From Blastobasis lacticolella (lineage: Eukaryota; Arthropoda; Insecta; Lepidoptera; Blastobasidae), in the NCBI GenBank assembly GCA_905147135.1, contig LR990056.1, forward strand, positions 15,510,001-15,574,000: a stretch of 64,000 bases of DNA, written 5' to 3'. The notes beneath the pieces were generated by a model, which searched no databases, was not told the origin of the DNA, and worked only from the letters and a program-made list of their open reading frames with translations. Shown here piece after piece: positions 12,201 to 24,200 of the stretch. Positions within the stretch are counted from its first letter, which is position 1, and the number at the start of each line of letters is the position of its first letter. The translations under genes and the position numbers were made by a program.

Positions 12201-15200
12201 GTGTACGCAAGCGAACCAAGGTCACCGACATAGCCCTAAGGATTGCCAAGCTAAAGTGGCAGTAGGCAGGGCACATAGCTCGAAGAACAGATGGCCGATG
12301 GGGCAGTAAAGTTCTCGAGTGGCGACCACGTACCGGAAGACGCAGCGTGGGTAGGCTTCCCACAAGGTGGACCGACGATCTGGTAAAGATCGCTGAATGC
12401 GGAAGGCACAGGACCGGCCTTTGTGGACATCTCTGGGGAAGGCCTATGCCCAGCAGGGGGCAGATATGAAAGTATGTACTAACACAAAACCCTGTTGGTG
12501 TTCCCAGGAGGTGGCAGCGGAGGCGTGGGCGTCGCACCTGTCGCGCAACCAGTCCATAATGACGGAGCTGTTCTACGGGCAGCTGAAGTCGAAGGTGGTG
12601 TGCGGCGCGTGCGGCCAGGGCAGCGTGCGCTTCGACGCGTTCAACATGCTCAGCCTGCCGCTGCCCATGGAGTCCTACGTGCGCTACGAGGTCCGAGGTG
12701 AGCATATATTGGTAGCTGCGGCGCGTGCGGCCAGGGCAGCGTGCGCTTCGACGCGTTCAACATGCTCAGCCTGCCGCTGCCCATGGAGTCCTACGTGCGC
12801 TACGAGGTCCGAGGTGAGCATATATTGGTAGCTGCGGCGCGTGCGGCCAGGGCAGCGTGCGCTTCGACGCGTTCAACATGCTCAGCCTGCCGCTGCCCAT
12901 GGAGTCCTACGTGCGCTACGAGGTCCGAGGTGAGCATATATTGGTAGCTGTCGCGCAACAGTCCATCATGACGGAGCTGTTCTACGGGCAGGCCTACGGA
13001 TGTTCTACGGGTTTTTGCTCGGTTCGGATTTGCGGCTGGGCAGAAAATCATTATGAATTTTAATTTCTATTACGGGCCTAGGTGTTGTATGTATAATTAG
13101 ATTGTATTTAAAAAATATGTTAGTTGTTTGTCAGTTTTCTGGCACCCATAACACAAGCTTTGTTTACTTTAGTTCAATATGGCGTTGTATGGGTTGTTCA
13201 AGCATTTATTATTTACATGACGGGAACTATAACATGCCTTGTCATTCCACAGTGGTACTGCTAGACGGATCCGTGCCTGTCAAATACGGTGTGCGAGTCA
13301 GCCCCGACGCCTCGCCCGCGGACCTCAAGCAGCGGCTGCATCAGCTCTGCGGACTGCCGCCCGAACGGTGAGTAAGAGAGGAGATGGAGGGAGTGGAGTG
13401 GAGTGCTGAATGTGTGTAAGGGTGCTTATGCGGGGATTGCAGTATGTTGAATGTAAAAGATTATGTTAAAATTATATAAAATGTTTATTAAGAGTCCCAC
13501 AATACTTGTTAATAATTGTTAATTTAAATGAATGTTAAATGTTGATGAATGCACCCGGCGACCGGCGGTTCCGAAAAATGCACTGCTGAGGTAATGTGCC
13601 GCGCAGGGCAAATTAGCTAAGTCACATGTTCGATGCAACGCACCGAACAATGTGGTTGCGGTTGTTGCAGCATGTGCGGAGCGCGTGGTGGGTTAAATAG
13701 GTAGAGGGAGTGTGCGAGGGTGGCAGTGAGAGTGAAGTGGAGTGCTAAATATACTTACAGCCGGGCGCAGCGCGTTCAAGTGAACTGGACATTTACGGAG
13801 AAATAGAGGCGTAAAGCGAGAGTGAGAGCGGGAGGTAGAGGGAGTGGGTTGGAGTGCCAGAGAGAGTGGAGTGGAGTGCTAAATATGGTTACGATTTTTG
13901 GCGCTCGTGCGGAGCGCGTTCAAGTGAATTGGATATTCACGGAGAAATAGATACGTAGAAAATGGAAAGAGAAAAAGACTGGCCTTCTGATACCTAAGTT
14001 CACGTCTGATCCATGGCGCGTTCAGTAAAACTATTGGACAGTCTTGGAGTAATAGAGGCGTAAAGAGGGAGTGAGAGGAAAAACGACTGGCTTTCTTGAT
14101 ACTTAAATTTTCTTCTAATTCATGTTATAGCCCGCGTCACGAAAGAAGAGACTTGTCAAATGGCAGTGGAGGGGATGTCGCGCAGGTAATCGTTTACAAG
14201 TCGAACCACGTGACCCGCCAAGTCTCTTCTTATTTGACACTAGCTATACAATAGCTGTTGATTTTCCTAAGAATAAATAAGAATCATGGTGGTCAGACTG
14301 GTGTGAGAGAATATTAGATTTGCAAATGTAAATACACATGCGGTAGCGAGAGTTGAATGTTTACCCACCCACTTATCGTGCTGTGTAATGTGCCAGTGTT
14401 ATATAAAGGGAACTGTTTTACCCATTGATTAGTGGATAAAATACAAACCATAGGTAAAACAATGTGTGTGTATAGATGCGATGTGTATGACTTGGAAGGT
14501 CTGCCTACTAAGGTAGCAGATGAAAGACGGTTGTTTGCAAGTGAGTTGAGATTGTTAAAATGGATGTGTGGTGGGGCTATGTGTGACATAGAACGGAACG
14601 AATACAAAAGAGGAAGCTTGAATGTGACCCCAATTCGTGCAAGATTTAGAGTAGCCGCATTGTTAAAACTCTTTAGGACCTGGCTGTTTTGGTTTACAAT
14701 AAGAACACTATGTATATTTCATACTGTATGTGTGTCAATACTTTTGTTTGATACTGCTTGCCAATATACCTTTCAATACACTGTGCAATTTATTTATATC
14801 TTTTATCCAACTAAATTTAAGTGGTTATGGTACCGCAAACTTCATTACAATAAAAAGCAAGTAATACCTACTACGTATTCTGTATTTTTATTGAGTGCTA
14901 TGGGAAATCTCCCATCGTGTGATCAGTCGACTCCGAAGATAACGATGTCATCGGCTGAGCAACCGGCACAAACACCAGTAATGAACAAGCTGAAAGGTAG
15001 TAGCAATTTTATCAACTGGATGTTCGCGATTCAGTGCTACCTAACTGACCTCGACCTGTGGGATATCACCACAAACCCGCCCAACCTCGATGATCCCGCT
15101 CAAAAAAGACGTGATGAGAAGTAGAGATGGTCGTTGAATAAACGAACTAGTTGAATCAACCGTCGACGTGCAACCGACGTTTCGACGGTTTACCGTTGAT

Positions 15201-18200
15201 CAATGGACTAGTTGAATTCGTAAGCGGCTAAACGAGTGGTCGATGTGCCCCATATCAACGCTTAACGCAATGTCAACTCTTAGTCGTCTTCGTATAATAA
15301 GAAACTTCGTTCACTTCATTTAGACAACTTTGACAGTAAGTCAAAGTCAACTCTAAAAGTAACAAGACTGTGTTGTTATTGCAATAAGCGCATTAGCGTG
15401 ATAAGCCCATTAAAACCGCGTTTAATGTAGACTAAGGATGCCAATAGGATAATTATGCGAGCGCGAAAGGGACAGAATGTTTTACTCTCGGTATTGGATG
15501 AGCGGTGCGCGGTATTAACCAGTTTATTTAAGTAGTACGTGAAATACTCGGCGCCTGGTAGACAATAGATAATTTTTGTTTTCGTTCGATTTTTTCAATG
15601 AGGTATGTTTGTTTAGTTCGTGACAACTTTCGCCCAAGGTCAAAGAATTTTGAATAATTGCGGAATTCTGACTTATGTTTTAAATGTATTGTTTATTAAT
15701 TGTAAATAGATAGTTTAATTACTGTAACATTAGCGGAATCAGTGGAATCGCCATATAGAAAATTATTGATTGATTGATAGTTTAATTACTGTTAGGTGTA
15801 AATAGATAGTGTAATTAAATTATTGTTGTGTCGGTATTAAGAATGGCGGGAAAAAGTGAATTGTGGCACCATTTTGAGAAAGACCCTAGTAGTATGAAGG
15901 GAAGATAAAAAATTTATTTAACAATACATTACGAATTAAAAGTAAAATGCAAAAGTAACTCTTGTGCGCTAGCAGTTATAGTCCAACCGCACGCAACGCT
16001 TAACTATACGTAACGTTGAACTTAATAGTTGATGCGTTAACTAGTCGACGAATTCAACTAGTCGATGGACTAGTCGACGAACGAAATTAAACGGTCTCGT
16101 TTCGTCGACGACAAAACCGTCAACGACCCACCCCTAATGAGAAGGCAAGATCAAAAATATGTCTGATAAGTAAATTAGTAGATATCATATCTTTGCCAAG
16201 ATGGCGCCAGCATATCTTTGCGTGGCAGTTGTCTAGTGACAGGTAATGACATTGCCTCTGGTTCACACCATAAAGGCATGTTTAAGCTCGATGTAAAGAG
16301 TTCTCAAGCTCTTTGTACTACCACCAAAGAGTCTGCTATGTTGTGGCATAGACGTCTGGGTCACCTCAATGTAAGGAGTATGAATATTTTAAAAAATAGA
16401 CACCGGCGTGAATTTTAGCGGGAATTGTAAAGAAACTTGTTTTCCATGCGTACAAGGCAAATTTTCGAAGAAAAAGTTTACAAAATCGCAAAGTAAATCG
16501 AGTAAAGTCCTAGAATTAGTCCACTCGGACTTATGCGGACCCATGAGTACGCATTCTTGAGGCGCGGAGCATTATATCTCCTCACATTTACCGACGACTA
16601 CAGCCGTAAAACTTACGGGTATCTTTTGAAATCAAAAGCCGAAGTTTTCTCTAAGTTTGTGGAGTTTAAATATTTGGTCGAAAACCAAACTGGCCAAAAA
16701 ATTAAGGTTCTACGTTCCGATAATGGCCGTGAGTATGTAAAAACGGATCTGACTAACTTCTTCAAGGAAAATGGCATTATCCACCAGACCACCGTACCAT
16801 ACACACCGCAGCAAAATGGAGTTAGTGAACGTGCAAATAGGACTATAATAGAAAAAGCCAGATGCATGCTCAAAGACTCAAATTTACCACTAGAGTATTG
16901 GTGAGAAGCGGTAAACACGGAAATCTACCTCAAGAACCCAACCTTTAAATAACAAAATCCCAGAAGAATTATGGACCGGGAAAAGAGTTGAACTCTCTAA
17001 CCTACGAGTCTTCGGGTGTGAAGCTCATGTCCTTATCCCGAAAGAAAAACGGAAAAAACTGGATTCCAAAACGCAAAGTTGTATCTTCGTTGGCTATACA
17101 ACTGAAAGCAAAGGCTACCGCCTTATAAATCCAAATAACCCTCGAGCAATCATAATCGCAAGAGATGTCGTCTTCATAGAAGACAAAACACATGCCAACA
17201 TTAAATCTGAAGAGCCAGGTTTAAAATCTTCAAACACATATCCTCCACAGTCAACAGAAGTCGTTTTACCCCTGTATCAGCTGAAGACGAACCTGTTCCA
17301 TATTCTCCACGTCAGCAGCAGCCAGACATTCAGACTCTCTGAGATTCTGGACTCCGTACAGAGACGCGCTGTACGAATTGTCGATGATCCCATACAAACA
17401 CGCAAGTTGAAACCACTGGCAAACCGAAGGGACTTTGGCTCCCTGCGTGTGTTCTATCAGCCTTAAAATGGGGAGTGTTCCGAGGAACTTTTCAATCTGG
17501 TGCCCACAGCACAATTCCGCCATCGCATCACCCGCCGTGGGCTTGGTACTCATCCTCTTTTTTTTTTTTTTTTTTTTTATGTCATACCTGATGGAAAGTG
17601 GTCACCACTGCCTATAGACATTAGCAACACCAAGAGTATCGCTAATGCGTTGCCCACCTCTATAACACGTTGCTCTGGCAGCAAAAAGCAAATGCCACTC
17701 CACTGCCAAAGCCACGGTTCCCCAAATCCCCACCCCATGGAGCACTGGAAACCTTACTCACCGGCAGAAACACAATACTATTTAAAAGAGTATTATTTAG
17801 CTGCGATATTCTGTAAGGTGGAGGTACTTCCCCAGTCGGGCGGCTCCAATTCGAACGAGATACCCCGCTGTGCCCTACCTCTCTTAAAATACCTCACTAC
17901 GTAGACCCTCTGTTGGTCACGACGCGAAGGTTCGAAAGAACGTTTCTCGCTCGTACGATCCGGATGTGGAATGAGCTCCCAGCCACAGTGTTTCCTTGGG
18001 ACTTTGACATGGGATCGTTCAAGAGGTATATTAGAGGTCTCTTCAGAGGCGGGCAACGCATTGGTGACTCCCCTGGTGTTGCTGATGTCCATAGGCGGCG
18101 GTGACCACTTTCCACCAGGTGGCCCGCTCGCCTGTTTGTCTGCCGTATAACATAAAAAAAACAGCCCGAGATGATACCACCATCAGAGGAACTGCCTATA

Positions 18201-21200
18201 GTGAAGGAACCTGTATGGATGCTAACACACAAACAGGCAGCGTATATACTGATTTTCGAAAGGCCTTTGACAGAGTGGATCACAAAATCTTGCTTGAAAA
18301 ATTGGCTTTTAATGGTATACGAGGCAATCTATGGCGTTGGTTCCAATCCTATATTTCTAATCGTACTCAAAAAGTTGTAATTAACGGCTATGAATCTATT
18401 TTCATTCCAGTTAGCTCAGGGGTGCCACAAGGTTCAATTTTAGGGCCGTTATTATTTATAATATTTATAAATGATATACACAACTGTTTTAAATACTGCA
18501 ACATATTACTATATGCCGATGATTTAAAAATTTTTCACGTGATTAACAACGACGATGACCATGCCAGATTTCAGGAGGACTTAAATCGATTCTCCATATA
18601 TTGCACCCAAAATAAACTTAGTCTTAATTTAAGTAAATGTAAACGTATTACGTTCACAAAAAAGAGAATTACTCATAATGCCAAGTATGTGCTGTGTGGC
18701 AGTTATATCGATGATGTTACATCCATACGAGACCTGGGGGTCATACTCGATAGTAAACTGCATCTTAATCTACATGTTGACCATATTATAACGAAAGCCT
18801 ATAAGATGTATGGTTTTATAATGCGCTCCTGTAACAAGTTCAAGCAGTATTCAACATTTATCTATATTTATAAATCTCTTGTGCGATCCCAGCTTGATTA
18901 TGCCGTGCCTATATGGAACCCTTTCTATAAAAAATACATAGATGCACTTGAATTGGTACAAAAGAAATTTTTGCAGAACATATATTACAAATTTTCTCAT
19001 TCCCGCTTGCCATATCAAGAGCTCCTTAAGAAATATGCACTTACAAAACTTAAATGCAGACGTCTTCAACTCGAAGTAATGTTATTATATGACTTGTGTC
19101 ATAACAGATATGATTGTATTCCAATCACGAACAAATTATGTTACAGAATCCCCGCTAGAACGCATTGTCGCAATCTATCACAACTATTTGCTATCCCTCG
19201 ATGTCGTACTAACGCTGGCGAACGCTCGCCACTTTATCGTTTGGTGCACTCCTATAACACCAACTTTAATAATGTAGATATATTTGGAATGAGTCCTGGC
19301 ATCTTTAGAGGTGCGGTACTAACGAAACTAAAGAGCATTCAATAATTGTCACTTAAATTATCTATATTAAACAGCCTTTAACCTCTCTCAACTAAATAAT
19401 ATTCTTACCTACAAACTAATAAAACACTCTAAACCTAAGTTGTTAGTCTAGTTGCAGATCATATTCTATTATTAGAACATAAACATGTGCCATAATAATG
19501 TAAGGGTATGGTACAGACAGCATCAGAGGCAGCTAGATGGGCCGGATGGGCCGGAATGATTTGAACAACTAAGACGTAAAAGATGAAATGTTTCTGGCGC
19601 TGACTGTACAAGCACCTATGCCTTTTGCTTTATAGATTATGATTAATGGTTTGTTTAACTATTTTATGGAAATTATCAGATACTAAATACAGTTGTATTG
19701 AAATTTTCATTACTTAACGATAATTTAATTTAACGTATATAGGTATTACGACGACCATTCTTTCCCCCAAAGTTTTTTGAAATTATCTGTGGTAAACGGT
19801 GCTGGTGGCACATTCATAAATAACTAAGTAAACCCACTGTTTAATTTTAAGACTCAATGTACCACTGTTTGTTTACCCAAATAAAAATAAATAAAAAAAA
19901 GAACCTTCAACTTCTTCCAGTGAACCAGAGCGCAGATATTCTCAGCCAGACAGACGTCAACCTGACAGATTTAAATCTGGTTATAATCTTTACCTTACTT
20001 CGATTTGGAACCTGAGATCTATAAAGATGTTACACAACATCCACAGAAGGATAAATGGTTGGAAGCAATGAATGCTGAATACAATTCTTTACTGAATCAC
20101 GAAACATGGATTCTAGTCGACCGACCCTCAGATCGGAAAACGGCCAAATGCAAATCTTAATCTTAATTCCAAGTACGTGTACGTGTGTGACCGGTTTTCT
20201 TTATCACCACCAAGAGTTTGGGCGCGGTGGGTGGAAGTGGGTGGTTGTGGGAGGCAAAAATGTAATATAAGATATATATCTGGCCTTTTCTAACTCATTA
20301 GAACTTCGGGAAAGTTCTGAAAATTTCTAGAATGATCTAGAAAGTACTGAAATTAATAATTTGTCCTTTTTTAACTCATTAGAACTTCGGGAAAGTTCTG
20401 AAAATTTCTATCATGTATTTTTTACACCATTAAACATACGGTGTATATTTTAACCCGTGCAACGCCGGGTTTCGCAGCTAGTGGGTTTATAAAATTAAAA
20501 AAGATACAAGTGGTCAAGTTACAAAGTACAAAGCCAGACTAGTAGCAAAAGATTTTACACAAGTTGCAGGAGTAGACTACGGAGAAACATTCTCGCATGT
20601 TACTAGACTCTCCTCTGTACGACTTCTACTGGCATACGCAGTTCATCATAATCTGCAAGTACATCATCTTAATGTAGAAACAGCCTTTCTTAATGGAGAT
20701 CTTGATGAAGAATTATTTATGGAGCAACCGGTAGGTTTTGCTAACGATCCAAAGAAGGTGTGCTTACTGAAAAAAGCACTATACGGCTTGAAGCAAGCTC
20801 CACGACAATGGAACAAAAAGGTGTGCGAAGCATTTGCCACTTTGTCGCTTACTCAAGCCTCAACTGAACACTGTCTCTACATTAAAATATATGATAATGA
20901 CATACTGGTTGTTGCCGTATTCGTTGATGACTTCTTTGTGCTAAGCAGCAATGATCTCAAGACAGAGACCTTTAAAAATGATCTTAAAAAGATGTTTAAA
21001 ATTAAAGATATTGGTCCCCTTAGAGATTGCCTCGGTATGCGTGTCATACAGAGTGAAGGCTGGACTACTCTCGATCAAACCAAGTACATCGAGAAACTTA
21101 TTACAAACCCCATTAGAACCTGGCCTAAAACTCACTCTTCCCTCAAAGAAAGAAGAAACTGAAGCCCCTTATCAGGAACTTATCGGCTCACTAATGTACA

Positions 21201-24200
21201 TTGCCATATGCACAAGACCGGATATCTCACACACGGTCTTGTATGTCTCTCAATTCAATGCACATTACGGAGGGATACACTGGAGGGCCGCTAAGAGAGT
21301 CTTACGGTACCTGAAGGCTACCAAAGACCTAAAGCTTCAGTACATTTCGAAAGCTCAGTCATACCCAGTCGGCTATGTTGATGCCGATTACGGAAACAAC
21401 ATAATTGACCGACGCTAATATACTGGGTTTATCTTTATTATGTGTGGTGCACCAATCTCATAGGAAGCACGCAAGCAGCGTACAGTTGCGCTTTTAACCA
21501 CAGAGGCCAAGTACATGACTCTGGCTGAAGGTTGCAAAGAGGCGATTTACCTGAAAACTCTCATACATGAAGTCTTCGCCATCTCGCATCCCATCACCAT
21601 ACATACAGACAATCAAGGTTCATTAAAACTGACACATAATAACACATATCACGCACGAACGAAACATATAGACATTAAACACCATTTCATTCGAGACTCG
21701 CTTTCACAACACTGCATTCATGATAGCAGATATTCTAACCAAACCTTTGCCGTGACTGAAGCACAATTGTAAATGTGTACAATTGTTAGGCTTAGTTAGA
21801 CTGATAGGTTTAGGTTTTTGCATTATCATTGTTCTAGTCTGTAAGTGTATAGTAGTTGTGTAAAGTTAGTGATAGGTGGGTGTATACAGGATGTCTAATT
21901 TTTGTTGTGTTTGTGTTAAGTGTACAGTTAACTTTGATATGTCTTTATACCTTATTAATATTTGTATATAGGGTGTTCTTATTGCGGGGGGGTGTTAAAA
22001 CTCTTTAGGACCTGGCTGTTTTGGTTTACAATAAGAACACACTGTATATCTCTATTTGATGTGTGTCAATACTTTTGTTTGATACTGCTTGCCAATATAC
22101 CTTTCAATACACTGTGCAATTTATTTATATCTTTTATCCAACTAAATATAAGTCATATTATGGGGATAGAAGAAAATCATGTTACCAAATGGGTATTGAA
22201 GAACGAATACAAAAGAGGAAGCTTGAATGTGACCCCAATTGGTGACAAGATTTAAAATAGCAGCATGTCATGATTCAGCCATATTATGCGGAGAGAAGAA
22301 AATCATGTCACCAAATGGGTATTGAATATGAATGTGAACGGATACACAGGACGGGGAAGACCAAAAAAAGATGGATGGATTGTGTGTGAGGGATATCAGT
22401 GAGCGAGAGATGTGCATGGAGAAGGCAGATAAGGACAGGCAAATGATGAGGTAAAACAATATAGGTTTCAAGACTGTCGTGGTTATTCGCTGCTGTAAAT
22501 TGTCCCGAGTGTCAAGTTGGTTGTAACCTTACCGTATCCCCAGGATTATCTGTAATCGTACGTACGTACGTATCTGTAATTACCTGATCTGCCAAATCCT
22601 GGATTACGGTTAAGGCAGACCCCGCGCTCTCGTGCGCGAGGGCACAAACGTGATATTAACGCCAAGATGATTATTTTGATCCCCAGGATGCTACTGGTGG
22701 AGGTGTCGGGCGCGATGCTGGGCCGGTCGCTGGGGCTGGGCGCGCGGCTGCCCGCGCAGCAGGACCTGCACGCCTACGAGACGCCCGCCAGCGCGGAACA
22801 CCACCACGGTAGGGGGGCTGGGAGGGGGGGGCATCCTTTTGAGAGCTGCTATAATGCTATTAAAAGACACACAGACTTATTAAAGACACTGATAGTCTAG
22901 ATAATGAGCGCCAATTGCTGTAATTTATGCAAAGGTGTATTAAATACACCTTACAGAATATCGCAGCTAAATAATACTCTTTTAAATAGTATTGTGTTTC
23001 TGCCGGTGAGTAAGGTTTCCAGTGCTCCATGGGGTGGGGATTTGGGGAACCGTGGCTTTGGCAGTGGAGTGGCATTTGCTTTTTGCTGCCAGAGCAACGT
23101 GTTATAGAGGTGGGCAACGCATTAGCGATACTCTTGGTGTTGCTAATGTCTATAGGCAGTGGTGACCACTTTCCATCAGGTGGCCCGCTTGCCTGTTTGC
23201 CTACCGTATGACATAAAAAAAAAAAAATTAAAGATTATCTTTTTCTTCATTTTAAAACTATATAGTTCATTTGAGTTGGTTCTTAGCTTTGTATTATTAA
23301 AGTCGGTTAAGTAGCCTTTGTCGGATATTGTTCGACACCTGTCGGATGTTTTCCGACATACGTCGAATATTTTCCGACACTCGTCGGATATTTTCCGACA
23401 CCCGTCGTTTAAGTTGTTTCATTCGACTCGCTTATTAATTGTCTACACCGATCCATCCCCCAGACTGGTGGTCCTCGGAGTCGGCAGGCTTGGGCGGGTC
23501 CCCGCGGGGCGAGGTGAGTGTGGGGGCGGTGGGGGCGGCGCGGCCCTCCGCGCTCTGCATGCCCGCACTCTTCTGCTTCAAGGTTAGCGCCTAGGCAAAG
23601 AGCACGACACACAGAGACCACACCTACAGACAGTCAGACACGCGACACACACACTGGTGTTTTAGTGACATGCGAATGATTTACCCGAACAGTACAACTT
23701 GGGGCCTGGGGCTCGCATCTACGCGAGCGCTCGCCTTCTATTGCCTGTCTCTTCTATCTCTAGCATCTTCCCACGAGTGTGAAAGAGATAGATTAATCGT
23801 TTCCGGGTATATTAAGTTCAGACAGGCAGGCAAACAGACGCGAATGGGCACGGGGAGATTTAGTTTTATAATATGTTTGATGCATCTACTCTAACGGTAT
23901 TTCCTTTATAGGCATGAGGCATGTCAGGCATGTCTTGTAGTTCTCACAGGGAGAATACACCAGCAGTTCTGCCGTATTATAAGGGATCAGTCAGAAAGCG
24001 GTCAGGCGTTATAGCGTTCGAGCGTTCTCGTTTTGCGTACGAGCGCGCAGTTATTCGCTCTGGCTGACCGACGCGGTCAGAATGCCTGCTGTGTGGGTGG
24101 GTATGTCTATAACGTAATACAAGACGACGAACGCAGAACGCGAAAGTGGAACATCCGAACGCGTGACCGGCTTCTGTCTGATAGCACCCTAAGTTGAAAC

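Larger units (their letters stand above)
10610..12507. other. Intron 9: LINE and SINE fragments
   Basis: Contains a SINE piece (10735-10800, ...cgccaagataatgatg), a jockey-like fragment on the minus strand (about 11190-11690), an 11820-11890 LINE scrap, the dispersed 11905-12160 repeat and the LINE fragment 12205-12475. A gtacgtgtacg-rich stretch lies at 12168-12205. No host exon is seen. Confidence 0.6.
14661..22152 (+). mobile_element. Ty1/copia LTR retrotransposon, decayed and nested
   Basis: Direct repeats of about 160 bp, both starting tgttaaaactctttaggacc, lie at 14661-14820 and 21993-22150. After the left one is a copia-type primer site (tggttatggtacc); before the right one a polypurine tract (gcggggggg). 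Between them are gag start, GAG-pre-integrase, integrase and RT/RNase H in copia order. Frames are broken and much of gag/protease is missing. The interior has four later insertions: 15122-16136, 17313-18168, about 18207-19902 and 20155-20481. Confidence 0.9.

Noticed and set aside
11821..12705. 294-codon minus-strand frame as a gene
   Set aside because: It runs through a LINE scrap, a dispersed repeat and the antisense of USP32 exon 10; no coherent protein.
18101..19345. Reverse-transcriptase ORF as a host gene
   Set aside because: YADD motif, lost 5' part and A-rich 3' tail inside a copia element show a truncated LINE copy.
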